From positions 828,501 through 892,500 of the forward strand of contig SMSO01000032.1 in the NCBI GenBank assembly GCA_004764695.1: DNA of 64,000 nt, in the 5' to 3' direction. Under the pieces are notes generated by a model, which ran no database searches, was not told where the DNA came from, and saw only the letters and a list, made by a program, of their open reading frames with translations. Positions 8,994 to 19,953 of this stretch are shown here, in pieces. This stretch comes from Schizochytrium sp. TIO01 (lineage: Eukaryota; Sar; Bigyra; Thraustochytrida; Thraustochytriidae). Both the position numbers and the translations under genes were made by a program. Every line of letters begins with the position of its first letter. Position 1 is the stretch's first letter.

Positions 8994-11900
8994 TTTTAAG
9001 TATATGATTTCACTCCGGCTAGAAAGTCTTGTGCGATCCTCATTCTTAATTCATATTATATAAACTAGTTAAAAATTATCTCTCTTACATCAACTGTTTG
9101 ATAGTCACGCAATAAGAAAACTATTGTTGGATGCTTGCTAGTCGTGCGAACTTTTCGGTAAGGCAACATTTGAAATGACGAACTATTTTATATGGGTAGA
9201 ACGGTGGTGACTTTAGCTCGGCTGTGATGTTTGCCTTTAGCAAAACGCTTGATCACCGCAAGGTTATTCTCTCTCCTATTCTAATGAGAGCTTGGTACTT
9301 GTTCATCAAGAGCTAACTGATGCAGAAGTTTTGATAATACCTATCTTTAAAAAAATAAGAGATTAAAACACATAAAGGAGTAAGATTTAGGGATTTGGCA
9401 AATAACGCTATCTAAAGTCAGCTCCCTATGTTTTAGCTCTCGCAACTTGCAAGATATTACTAAAATTCTTTTACTTGTATACAACTCAATGCCTACTCTG
9501 ACTGCTGGCAATCAATAGATATAGTCGTCCTGCCAACTTTGCTTGCCTGCTCGCTCTTTTGCAGGTCAACTGCGTTGCAGATGCTAAAAGCGCACTACTC
9601 AAATACTCAGGTTGGTGCACACCCTCTTGAGCTGTACCTGATTCAATTTGTAAGTTTCAATATACTTATGGTGTACGACAAGTTGATCCTTAGATTTTTC
9701 ATCTTCATACTACTAGTACTAGCTCTAAGATGCTGCTAAATACAACAAGATCAGACCTCAATTGACCTGGTCAATTTATTAATAATCAAAACCATCACCG
9801 TTCTCATCGTGACCTTGAGCTAGCTAGGTACAAGGTGCTCATCTAAATCGAGGTGTACAAAAGGATCCAACTTCAGGTATTGTTTTAGCCTTACTTTATC
9901 CCAGCATTTTTTTGAGGAGTTGCCTCTGACAAGTGAGTATAGTCCAGCTTGAAATCGATTTAGACGTGAATAAGCTGCTGAGATGCACCCGCCCGAGACT
10001 CATGCAACAATAAAGAAGCGAGGAGAATAGAAGTAACGTTCTTTTCAATTTTGAGGTTATTGTAGCCTTCAATCCACCTCTCAAGCCACTGCGATCGGCC
10101 AGAGCCCATGTATCCAATTCAAGATCCCTGCGTATGCAAAAGAACATCTGCAGATTTGTAACTCGTCATTTTAAGCCACTAAGTAAGCGCGGCTATTAAA
10201 AGCTGTTATACTCTGACTAACTACAAATATGGTCACCGCAGCAATACCTATTCCTTTTAAACAACTTAGAGTGACACATGAAGAGTAACATCCAATCTAT
10301 CTGGCTTCAACTCCTCCTCCTTTCGCGAGTCAGAATCGATCCCTTTACCTAGGTTAAAAATCACATTACTAATAGCCACCTTCTCCTCTTCTTTTGCCAT
10401 CTTGGTCCTTCAGACGGCAAGTTTTCAGATTTATGAGCCCTGAATTTTCACCGTACCATTAGTAAGTAGGTACCTAGAAGACATGCTTTAGTAGGTATGT
10501 AATTGATTAGCTATGTCAAAAATAAAGAATTGGCTCTTCTTTTCTCCCCATTGATGCTTTGTGCACGCGCTGATACTTTTGTTCTTAGCAAAGTAGTAGG
10601 TAAGTGACTAAGTATTTTAGGTAGAGAAAATGAAAGTAAAGAGGCAGGCAGCGCGTGCAGCAGGAGACTCGGACTTCGTTTGACTCGTACATTAACTTCA
10701 AGTTGAGCGATAGGTACTGACAGCAACTCGTGCTCGAAGATCATCCGAGCAGTAGCTTACAGGCAGTAAGGAAAGGACAAATTAAAGACTGCGGGGCTTG
10801 TGCGTCGCCGCCAGTTGTCACTGGATGTGGCAAAGGCTGTTGGTCGGTGGGTGGGGCGGGAGGGCTGCCGGAAGAAGAGGGCGCGTGTCAGCTTGTTCTC
10901 AGTGCTCCATCTAGCCACTGGCTGCTGCTTCATAGTTATCTTAGCCTGACTTCTGACTCTCTACTTTGGAAAGGCGAGTGCTTGAGTTGATTGCAATCGA
11001 CGCATTGCAAGGTCAATAAAGTCTCGAGCTACTCTGCTTGAGTGGTGTCCTGAGACCCTTGATGGTGCATATCTCATTTTTTTGGAGATTGCCAAAAGAT
11101 TGTTGAAGCGGTTTACTTTGTCGGGCTCCTCTCTCATTTCAAGTTGATGGTCGCTCTTTAAGTTAGGGCGGTCCATACTCTGAGTTGCGCTGTTTGGTTC
11201 CGAGGTATTTGTCTTTTCCGTGTGTGTATAGGTAGGTAGGTAGGTACCTACACCCGTGGTCACACAGCAAAAGGTCTCTTCTTCAGGTTGTGACCAGAGC
11301 ATTTCTTGGAGAAGCTAGTCCAACATCATTCTGAATTTGTGAGTCACATTCTGAGAAGTTTTTGCTCTTTTTTTTTTTCAAAGTTATAAAGAAAGCACTC
11401 AATTATAGTCAAGGAAAGCTGAGATATGCTTTCTCTTGAAGTACAGCAATTCGATTGCTCTCAGTAACATCTTCATCACTGGCTTGAGAGCTGCAGAACC
11501 CACCGATTAAAAAAGTCCTCCACGAAGCTGCGCCAGCGTCTACTGGCTCGCCAGTAACATGGGCGTTGCAAGCGGCTCTTACCTGGCAGGCTTGCGTGCT
11601 TCTTCAATTCCCCACTGCTCCATTACTGTCTTTCGACGATATAAGAAGGACATTGCTAGAGATCCGCTAGCACAGAATCTACCAGAAACCAAATCTATCA
11701 AGGTAAAAGCTTAAATTCGTCCTGATCTCTGAGTCACCTTCTCGCCAAGTGACAGGGTGACAGGAAGCCACATTCTTACTCCGCTGGTGCGTCCCCACTC
11801 CTCCGTGGTAACGAATCGAATCACAGTGATACTACTGCATTAGTTTACAGATTGAGTAAATGAGGATCTCCTCTCTCTCCACGCACTCGCGCACACTCCC

Positions 11901-12953
11901 TTACACTTACACCCTCTCCCATTCCCCCTCTCATTCTACTACTGCTTACCCACCGCTAGACTCACATTACGGAGATCAATGCATAGCTACATAGCACGAG
12001 GTACTACTAGAGATCCTATGTTACCTATCTCTTTGTTCTCATTTTGACTTCAATCAATACTTTGTGCCTAAGCTAGCAAGGAAACTTGAAGAAAGAACCA
12101 CGTACATAAAAGCCTTCAATTCAAGTGCTTTCGAGCACTCTCTAGACTAGCCACTGCCGCCTATCGCTATGTAGGCACTAGCCACCTTCATTAGTTTAAG
12201 CAAGCGCCACAACGAAGAGCAAAGTTTTTTTTTGGAGAACACTATTAGGAGCTTTTTCACATTCGCTTTAAGCGCCACAAGCGAGCGTGGTTCTGCACTC
12301 CGGACACTTCGTCAGCTGGGTGCTTTTCGCCGCGAGCGAATAGGTCCAGCTATTGAAAAGATCTGCCAAAGTACTTTGTCATGCTGGCTGTGCTGGGCGT
12401 GCTGGTTATGTTCTTTGAGAAGTTGTAGGGTCCCAGATTTTCAAGTTCGTGACTCTCTAAATTTGAACTTTTACTTTTTAACTTTAAAATATTTAAAAAA
12501 GTAAAAACTTCTCTCGTATGATCAATAAATAAATGATGTGTACCTCTAACTAGGAGTAGGAAAGGTGGTAGTGCCACCGAAGTTTAGCTTTGGCACTTCT
12601 CTATTTGTTCCTACAAGTACTCACTCACTCAATCGCTCTTGTAACACAGTAGGCGCAAGTAGAGGTAACAGTAGCACTCGAATGGGGATTTAATCCTGAC
12701 GATCATTCTTTACGCACCTGCTCCCGTGTCAATTCATAGCTGCATCAAAGTTCGCTCTCCAGGTGCTTGCTTCGAGCTAGCTCGGACCTGCTGTGTCGAG
12801 CTAGCTTTGGTACCGAGCAGCCTGATCTGCAAGGCTGACTTGCTAGTCTTTTTGGGCTAGTACTGGTTGCTTTCGGGCCGGGTTACTGGGAGTTTTGGTC
12901 TTTTGTTCATAATAGTAGGAGGGGTAACACATCGACAAAAGCGACTCGGCACC
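8994..12953. other. Long intergenic region, no supported gene
   Basis: About 4 kb between the Cys-rich membrane protein and the GRK-like kinase. Open frames are short, lack ATG context or domains, and mostly run through low-complexity DNA. Visible items are a GGTA tetranucleotide run at about 11229-11251, a T-rich run near 11370, and a repeated palindromic element, CGAGCTAGCT, at 12773-12782 and 12797-12806. A gene with many small exons cannot be excluded by eye. Confidence 0.6.
12772..12806. promoter_or_regulatory. Paired palindromic element upstream of the kinase
   Basis: TCGAGCTAGCT occurs twice, at 12772-12782 and 12796-12806, with starts 24 bases apart and about 150-180 bases before the kinase ATG. 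The core GAGCTAGCTC is palindromic. Repeated palindromes at such a distance fit a binding site for a dimeric factor, but this is inference; no known factor is assigned. Confidence 0.3.
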
Positions 12954-15332
12954 ATGGACGATCTTGCGAGTATTTTGCAAGAGGCCAAATACAAGCAAGC
13001 AATGCTTGACTTGAAGAGAAGACCTGTGCGGCGTATTCCCGATCTTCCGAGAACGAAATCGTCACGCAAGCTTGTGGAGAATAATGATGTGGACCTCGAT
13101 ACCATGATCAAGGACCCCATCGGCGTGTGGTTTTTAAGGTGTTTCGCGGACCTTGAACACAAATTCAACGCCGCGGTGGAGGCAGCTACGGAAGGTGATC
13201 AGCTGCAGCTCGAGCTTGAGACACAGAGCTTTGCAGACGATTCCTCGGTACACGGCATGCCAGACGAGCATGAAGGGACATTTCTTAAATTTGTCAATGC
13301 ATTTTACGCCCGAAGACACGCCGACCCATCAAACTCAGTTCCTCGTGACGTTATGATCATGCTTATCCGCCATTATGACCTCGAGCAGCTTGAGCCAGTC
13401 TTGCGTGAGCTCACTGACGCAGATTTAGACCACGCTGTGCGTGAGACATTAGTGCATGCGCTTGACGAGGCCATGCAGCAGGACCTTTCTGCGGCTAGTG
13501 AGGCAAACAGCGAAGACGAGAATGATGACCACCATAAGGTACCCATGCCTCCACTCCTACGTCATACGAGCACTATTGTTGATCAAAGCGATGAGGAGCA
13601 TCCCCACCGACCTTTGCGTCACATGCCCGGCAGTGTGGGGTCCATTGAATTCCCTGCACCAGCTGAAGAAGCGTACGGTCTTCCTCAACACGAAGACGGG
13701 GAGCTCTTGGAGGAGAATCGTTCGCAGGTAGATATTGCCGATCACCTGGATGATGCTGATGATGACGATATTGACCTTGCAGATGAAGATGATGTGCAAC
13801 AGATCGATGACCCGGAGGAGATCGACAAACCCGTGTCCAAAATTTCAAGGCAACAGGAGACGAATCGTCGACGTTTCTCTAGCTCTGTGTCCGATTTACC
13901 ATTTGTCGCTTTAGCAAGTCAGCTCCGCCGAGCAAACTCAGTTCAACGACGGGTGGTTGAGCGCCGGAAACAGATTGTTTCACTCCGCAAACTCCATTCT
14001 GAGCGGACCATTGGGCTCAATGAAGCTGTCGATTCCCTGATTAAGATCGTCTGCGAGCCTATTTTTCGGCGCTTTATGGCTCACAAACTTTCCGTTCGCC
14101 AATATTGTCGAATTAAATCGTTTATCCAACGTCCAATGCAAGACAGCTACTTTAATCGTCTTCGCGTGCTAGGACGAGGCGCTACTGGTCGTGTATATGC
14201 ATGCATGCAAATTTTCACGGGCAGGCCCATGGCAATGAAAGTGATGCCAAAAAAACTCGTAAAATATCGGCGAACCACCTCGCAGGTGAAAGCTGAGCGA
14301 CGGGTTCTCGAAGCGCTGGCACGGAAGCCATCGCCCTACTGTATGCGTCTCTTATTTGCATACCAAACAAAGGAGTCATTTCATTTTGTGCTCCCTTTGG
14401 CTATTGCTGGCGACCTACGTTTTCACTTGTCTTCTGGCCCACTCTCTAAGAAGCGTGCATTAGTCTACGCTGCCGAGGTAGCATGTGGGCTGGGTCACAT
14501 CCACTCTCTCGGATATGTAATGCGCGACCTGAAGCCGCGCAATATTCTCCTTGATGCACAAGGGCGCTGCCGGATCTCCGACTTTGGACTTGCAGTCAAT
14601 GTTGGAGACGGCACACTCATCAGAGGGCGTGCGGGTACTGTGGGTTACTGGGCACCTCAAGTTCTTTCGGGTGAACGATACGGCCAAGACGCTGATTGGT
14701 GGAGCTATGGTGTCTGTGTATACGAATTCTTTGCTGGTTTCAACCCGTTCTCCCGCAGGTTCACAGGATGTGTATCTCGTAATGAGGCTACTTTGCACGC
14801 TCAAATTCGGTATCCTCCTGGTTTTCCAGAAAATGTGGAGGCATTTGTATCTTGCCTTCTCCAGCGTGATGTATCAAAGCGCCTCGGATGTCGCGGCCGG
14901 GGTGTTAATGAGGTCTTGGAAGAAGGTGCTCAAGATATCTGGCGTTCGTACGATCTCGATGCAATCCGCAATGCGACTCACAAAGCAGTTTGGATGCCCA
15001 TGACTGGCGTCATCTATGCAGAGTCTGAGAGCGAAATTGCTGCCAACGAAGAAAAGAAGCTTCCGGATGTCCATAAAGTGCGTGTGAATCCGGGCGATAT
15101 GCCTCCTTTTGATGACTTTGTCGCGCTGTATGACTACCAGACAGATCTTGCACGCGTCATGTCATTCCATATTGATCAAGGGCTTTTGCAGAGTGACATT
15201 CTTTCCAAGTACAAACGTGGCAAACTTCCCCATTCCCCAGTCAGAGATGATCCTTCTTCTTCACAAGAATCTTCTGCGCGCTCCATTGATGGTGCATCTA
15301 TTCGGGCCAACTCTAAATGCTTGGTCATGTGA
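12954..15332 (+). CDS. GRK-like AGC protein kinase with RGS-homology region and C-terminal CaaX motif
   Basis: The ATG at 12954 (context CACCATGG) is chosen because the N-terminus MDDLASILQEAKYKQAM matches the receptor-docking helix of G protein-coupled receptor kinases. The 792-residue protein then has an RGS-homology-like helical region (about 45-185) and an acidic Asp/Glu-rich insert (about 190-295) that is unusual for GRKs. The second RH segment (about 305-395) and the kinase domain (about 399-680) follow. Kinase motifs are GRGATGRV, VAIK-type Lys429, MRDLKP with Asp525, DFG at 543-545, and GTVGYWAPQ where GRKs have GTxGYMAPE. The protein ends in CLVM (789-792), a CaaX prenylation signal like those of vertebrate GRK1 and GRK7. 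Likely role: phosphorylating active GPCRs at a membrane, with lipid anchoring by farnesylation or geranylgeranylation. An AATAAA lies just after the stop (about 15342). Confidence 0.88.
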   Translation: MDDLASILQEAKYKQAMLDLKRRPVRRIPDLPRTKSSRKLVENNDVDLDTMIKDPIGVWFLRCFADLEHKFNAAVEAATEGDQLQLELETQSFADDSSVHGMPDEHEGTFLKFVNAFYARRHADPSNSVPRDVMIMLIRHYDLEQLEPVLRELTDADLDHAVRETLVHALDEAMQQDLSAASEANSEDENDDHHKVPMPPLLRHTSTIVDQSDEEHPHRPLRHMPGSVGSIEFPAPAEEAYGLPQHEDGELLEENRSQVDIADHLDDADDDDIDLADEDDVQQIDDPEEIDKPVSKISRQQETNRRRFSSSVSDLPFVALASQLRRANSVQRRVVERRKQIVSLRKLHSERTIGLNEAVDSLIKIVCEPIFRRFMAHKLSVRQYCRIKSFIQRPMQDSYFNRLRVLGRGATGRVYACMQIFTGRPMAMKVMPKKLVKYRRTTSQVKAERRVLEALARKPSPYCMRLLFAYQTKESFHFVLPLAIAGDLRFHLSSGPLSKKRALVYAAEVACGLGHIHSLGYVMRDLKPRNILLDAQGRCRISDFGLAVNVGDGTLIRGRAGTVGYWAPQVLSGERYGQDADWWSYGVCVYEFFAGFNPFSRRFTGCVSRNEATLHAQIRYPPGFPENVEAFVSCLLQRDVSKRLGCRGRGVNEVLEEGAQDIWRSYDLDAIRNATHKAVWMPMTGVIYAESESEIAANEEKKLPDVHKVRVNPGDMPPFDDFVALYDYQTDLARVMSFHIDQGLLQSDILSKYKRGKLPHSPVRDDPSSSQESSARSIDGASIRANSKCLVM

Positions 15333-16510
15333 ATACTGACAAATAAATAATCACAAGAGCTATCCTCTTTACTACTCCAACTGCAAATAGGCTATAACTA
15401 CTATCTACACTCTTAATTGAAAAACAATTATCTACCTAAAATCGCGCTACTTATGTCATTGAAGCAGTGCGTACAAAATTTTAACATGTGTTCATAAATT
15501 TTGTAAAATTCAATTCTCCAACTCCCAATTTACAAACCTTTGTTAGCCCGAGGTGGTTGATTGGACTATGAAACCAACACAAGCTTTGGAAAGAGGTTAC
15601 TTCAATACTTCGAGACTTCCGAACTTTGCACTGTGTGGCTGGTGCCCCACCACACTATGGAAAACGAAACGCCACGAAGTCACATTGTCCACCGATAGAA
15701 ACCCAATTAACCCCCATTTAACTTTCGCATTTAGTTGTCTCAGGCCATCTGCTTGGTGAACACACTGGAACATTGATCGGCAATCGCTCGCTCTGCATTT
15801 CAATACGTGCTTTGTCTTCAGAGCAAGAGCCTCTCAATTTATACGGGGTCCTGCGCCGCAAGCAATTTGCAAAATAAACTTTTTACATTTGTACAGGTTT
15901 ATAGACCACTTGGTATATCAAAACGGTCTAACGCTCCTACCTTGGTTTTATTCCCAGAGGTGCGTCTCTCACCAAACCAGGGTATTATGTATTACTACAA
16001 GAATCAATAACTCGGGTATTCTGGTACTATACTGGTCGCACAGACAGCTAGATAAAACCGTCAGCAGAAATGCCAAAGCAATTTGAGCTCGAAGAGCACC
16101 GGCGAAGGTGAGTCAGTTCAAGCTGGCAGATATTTCCAGCATCAGCAGCAAAGCCTGGCCAGCATCCCTCTCTCTGCCGGGCCCTCACGGTCCCATCTGC
16201 TCCATGCACTGTGCGATGCATTGGTGCACCTGAAGAAGATTTGCGTGCTTGGTTAGTCATAACTTCTCACTGCAAACACGAGGAAAGAAAGAAAGAAGAA
16301 AGAAAGAAAGAACTTGAAAGAAAGAACTTGAGAAGAAAGGATCGCTGCTTTAGTGCTATTGCTACGCTACGACTAGATAGCGACAGTAGCAGCGATGCTT
16401 CGTCCATATCGTCCATAAGAAACACAATTCGCTCGAAACGAAGGAAAGCATCTTTCTTTTTACAAGCTCTTCTAAGCACCACGAAAATAAGCAGTGACTT
16501 GGTGTAGGAG

Positions 16511-16582
<72 letters not shown>
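16511..16582. repeat. (GTCT)n tetranucleotide array, about 18 units
   Basis: A perfect GTCT/CTGT run of about 72 bases. Read on the minus strand it gives a meaningless Asp-Arg-Gln-Thr repeat frame. Confidence 0.95.
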
Positions 16583-16583
<1 letters not shown>

Positions 16584-17540
16584 CATAGAGATCGACCTTC
16601 AAAGTAGAGATGAATTGGTTGCTAGGCCTGAATTGTACAACGATGATGATGATTATCACACGAGAAAACAGGCTGAGGTGATCTTTTATTTTCCCATCAT
16701 AGTTAGTGCCTATGTCCGTAATCGTGATTAGGTAAATAGAGAAGCGAGTCAACAAATAAGCAGCTAAACAACAAACAATACGTAAGTAAGTAATAAATAA
16801 ACATAAAGGCCCTTCGAGAGAATGAATGAGAGGCAGAGGGGAAAAAAAGGCGCAGGAGACGCGAGGAAAAAGCGGAAAAGCTCAGGAAAGGCGGCAAACG
16901 GCAGGCCCAGAGGCCGGATGCTGCGTGTTCTTGGGCCCCTGCAGGCCCCCAACCGGCCCGCTGGCCTCCCTGCCTCTCAGCCAGGACCCCCGGGAGCCCC
17001 GAGGCCGTGAGCTTCGCGCCTATCCACACACAGGCAGGCGGCAGCGGCGGCGGCGGAAGCAGAGATGGATGAGCAAACGGGGCGGGAAAGGCGATGAAAA
17101 GTGCCAACTACCCCCGTTTCTTTTAAAACGAGATAAAACAGTCGCAGGAGAGAAAGAAACAGAAGCGTCCTAGGGTTGAGGTTAGGGAGGTGCTATCCAA
17201 CCATCGCTTCGGAAAAGGAAGGAAGAAGGGGAGGCCTCGCCGGGGACAGCTAAGGACTTGAAGCAGCAGCAGCAGCAGCTCTGTTGAAACAGCTCCGTTG
17301 AAACAGCTCGCGCGCTCAGAGATGAAGAAGCTGGCCGTCGCCGCGCACAAGAAGGCCCGCTGCGTCTTATTCTACGCTGGAAGCCGCCTCGCTGCTGTCT
17401 CACGCTCGCGTTGACTCGGTGATTGGCGATGCAGAGCCGTTCGCCAGAGGTTCTGTCGAATGACCACTGTCAGCCAATTGAATGAGGCAGAAAAAACCTC
17501 TTCATCGTCTTCATTTATTCATTCATTCATTCACTCATCG

Positions 17541-17677
17541 TTTGTTTGTTTGTTTGTTTGTTTGTTTGTTTGTTTATTTGTTTGTTTGTTTGTTCATTTG
17601 TTTATTTGTTTGTTTGTTTGTTTGTTTGTTTGTTTGTTTGTTTGTTTGTTTGTTTGTTTGTTTGTTTGTTTGTTTGT
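17541..17677. repeat. (TTTG)n tetranucleotide array with TTTA/TTCA interruptions
   Basis: About 34 TTTG units with a few TTTA and TTCA variants, preceded by a short ATTC run. It ends about 250 bases before the chromodomain gene start. Confidence 0.95.
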
Positions 17678-17928
17678 AGGCTATACGATGTTTGTTTGAT
17701 TGCTTGCTTAATTTGTTGACTTATTTGTAAGAGTACCTATACTATATATTTATGTATGATTATTGCCCATCAATCATCGACTTGAACTCATTCAATTCAA
17801 TCGTTCAATTGGTGAATTCATTCACGCATCTCAATTAACCTTGATCGACCTGCAAAGCGAGCATCAAAACTTGAACGAGGCGAGTGCGAGCGAGCGCAAC
17901 AGTCTCGGCTACTTGCGGATCAGAAACG

Positions 17929-19509
17929 ATGATTGAAGAGGAGGAGGACTTCAAGATCGAGCAGATCTTGAAGCGGCGCAAGCAGCGCAACGTGGACAGC
18001 TTCTCGTACCTCATCAAATGGGAGGGCTACGAGTCTGAAGATAACACCTGGCAGACGCGCGAGGACCTCATCGCCGACGGCTATGGCCCTGAGATTGAGG
18101 CCTATGATGCCCAAGCCGGCAAAAAGGGCCGCTCTAAGAAGACGGGAAGCCGCCAGCGCTCCAAGACACCCAAGCGTAAGGTCCCTGAGGTCGAAGAGGA
18201 CGAAGAAGATATCGCCATCACTGACCAGGCCAGAAACATTGATCCTGTGCAAGGCAATGAGGAGGAAGAGGAAGAAGAAAGAGTAGAAGAAGAAGAAGTA
18301 GAAGAAGAAGTAGAAGAAGAAGAAGAAGAAGAAGAAGAAGAAGAAGAAGAAGAAGATGATGATGATGAAAAAAACGTGCAAGATGACAATGAGGAAGAGC
18401 AAGAGGAAGAGGACTCTCAGCCGCAGAATAATAACGAAGAAGAGAAATCCTCATCAGGAGAGGATGACAATGAAGATGAAGATGAAAATGAAAATGTCGA
18501 TTCTACTGATGTGAAGATTGATGATGATGAAACAGATGATGCATCGACACCTCAGGGTGGCGTGGCGAGCAGCATCGCAGCTGATTTTGTGCATGCGGAT
18601 CTTGCTAAGGCGAGCGAAAAGAATGTTGTGGGACGCTTTCTCTTTCTCGTACTTGGCACGTGGCTGTGCGGAATCACTTGGAAGTCAATCAAGATGCACC
18701 TGGACTACACTGAGGGCGGCCAGTCCAACAACAGCTTGACTGACCTAAAGCGTCTCAATGTCGCATCCCTCTTCACCGATCCGCTTCCAATGCTCATTAT
18801 GGTGGGTTACACGCTCAACTATGGACGATCGACTGATTTCATGAACCGATCATGTGCCATGATGGTATTTATTGCGCTTGCAACCTTCACGCTTGACCTC
18901 GGCAAGATCTTTCCCTCCGAGTTCGCATACGGACCTGGCAAATTCTCCCCTTACCTCTTCTCCTTGATTATCTGGCAACTTCTCGAGATCATGGCTCTCT
19001 ACGCCGTCGATGGGTCTGACGTGACCAAGCCCCGTAACGATAAGGTCCTGCAAAAGAGGAAAATGGTCTCCACCATCTCCAACGTTCTCTCTGTCATGGG
19101 CTACTTCGTGATCGCTGGCATCACCTACCAGCAGTTTATCCAGGACTCCTATAAGGACGTCCTTCTCTATGGCACTGTGGCCCTTTCACTATGCAGCGTT
19201 TGCCGTGCCCTAGCTCGTTTTCTCGCTAGTCTCGTGGGTGGCAAGGAGGGTGCCCCCTTTTATCTCTCCCTGGAGCTTGTTGGTGCTATCTGCGGTGCAC
19301 TCTACATCATCATTGCAGCTGCTCAGCTTCACCCAATGCACCAGAATAAGATTCCTCACGATGAGACCTACAAGGTTATCAACATCTATCCTGGCCGTGA
19401 GAAGACTCTTGATGTGAAAATTCCTCACTTTGAGATCATTCATGAGCTCTTCGCTCTCGCAAATTGCGTGACCTTCATGTGCTCCTCCCTCATGTTTCAC
19501 CAACCCTAA
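17929..19509 (+). CDS. Chromodomain protein with acidic linker and multi-pass membrane domain (526 residues)
   Basis: The ATG at 17929 is the first ATG in frame and starts MIEEEEDFKIEQIL, placing the chromodomain at the very N-terminus as in HP1. The chromodomain spans about 6-55. The aromatic cage that reads methyl-lysine appears complete (Phe8, Trp31, Tyr34), followed by DNTW. A basic stretch at 65-84 could be a nuclear localisation signal. A long Glu/Asp tract (about 88-205, partly a GAA microsatellite) follows. Six to seven hydrophobic segments come next, roughly at 234-252, 282-298, 308-326, 339-362, 379-403, 411-438 and 444-467, with another near 505-524. The membrane part matches no family I know. 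The architecture is analogous to lamin B receptor (chromatin reader plus membrane domain), so tethering H3K9me-type heterochromatin to the inner nuclear membrane is a reasonable inference. TAATAAA overlaps the stop. Confidence 0.85.
   Translation: MIEEEEDFKIEQILKRRKQRNVDSFSYLIKWEGYESEDNTWQTREDLIADGYGPEIEAYDAQAGKKGRSKKTGSRQRSKTPKRKVPEVEEDEEDIAITDQARNIDPVQGNEEEEEEERVEEEEVEEEVEEEEEEEEEEEEEEDDDDEKNVQDDNEEEQEEEDSQPQNNNEEEKSSSGEDDNEDEDENENVDSTDVKIDDDETDDASTPQGGVASSIAADFVHADLAKASEKNVVGRFLFLVLGTWLCGITWKSIKMHLDYTEGGQSNNSLTDLKRLNVASLFTDPLPMLIMVGYTLNYGRSTDFMNRSCAMMVFIALATFTLDLGKIFPSEFAYGPGKFSPYLFSLIIWQLLEIMALYAVDGSDVTKPRNDKVLQKRKMVSTISNVLSVMGYFVIAGITYQQFIQDSYKDVLLYGTVALSLCSVCRALARFLASLVGGKEGAPFYLSLELVGAICGALYIIIAAAQLHPMHQNKIPHDETYKVINIYPGREKTLDVKIPHFEIIHELFALANCVTFMCSSLMFHQP
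18257..18369 (+). repeat. GAA-rich microsatellite coding for poly-Glu
   Basis: Near-pure GAA/GAG codons with GTA interruptions inside the chromodomain gene, giving a Glu tract that ends in Asp codons. Length variation here would change the linker without shifting frame. Confidence 0.9.
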
Positions 19510-19953
19510 TAAAAACAGATGCCTGCTAGCACCCAATTCCTCCTATCGCCTTACCCGGCGCTCACACAGTAAAACAGGGCGCCCACCTGGCTCGATAGAC
19601 CCCCACCCAAAACGCATAAGCGTCTTCAAGGGAATAAAATAAACGTATGGCATGCGAATCTTTTTTCGTACGATTTCTTTCACAATACCAAACAAGCATG
19701 AAAAATTTATAAAACACCCATGCCAAATTTAAACAGATAATATAAACCACAAATTTAAATTCCCAGTATGGTCCTCAGATACGAACAACAGTAACAACAA
19801 TATTCCATGGATTTTTTTGTTTCAACCATATGAGATGTCCAGAAGACTTCCTCAAGCCTAACACTCTGTCGTCTCTGTCTATATATACTTTAACACTGTA
19901 TATACAGAGGTCTCTCTATATAGAAAATTATATGCAACATGCGAAGCTAGCAA
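19510..19953. other. Convergent intergenic spacer
   Basis: AT-rich spacer between the ends of the chromodomain gene (plus) and the CFAP119-like gene (minus). It must hold both 3' ends. TAATAAA sits at the first stop, and several AATAAA-like words lie near 19636. Otherwise nothing is visible. Confidence 0.6.

Larger units (their letters stand above)
15333..17928. other. Repeat-rich intergenic region
   Basis: No supported gene. It contains a GAAA-type tract (16283-16325), a GTCT array (16511-16582), a GC-rich stretch with CAG units (about 16820-17450) and a TTTG array (17541-17677). The many open frames here are produced by these repeats (for example Phe-Val-Cys-Leu from TTTG). The GC-rich stretch and the segment after the TTTG array lie upstream of the chromodomain gene and may include its promoter. 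Confidence 0.65.

Noticed and set aside
12867-12953. Longer 5' reading of the kinase gene
   Set aside because: It begins with TTG, not ATG, and the conserved GRK N-terminus starts at 12954.
16703-17403. Several overlapping frames in the GC-rich block
   Set aside because: Frames open on both strands because of low stop density in GC-rich repeats; no domain.
17460-17699. Plus frame rich in Phe-Val-Cys-Leu
   Set aside because: Direct translation of the TTTG array.
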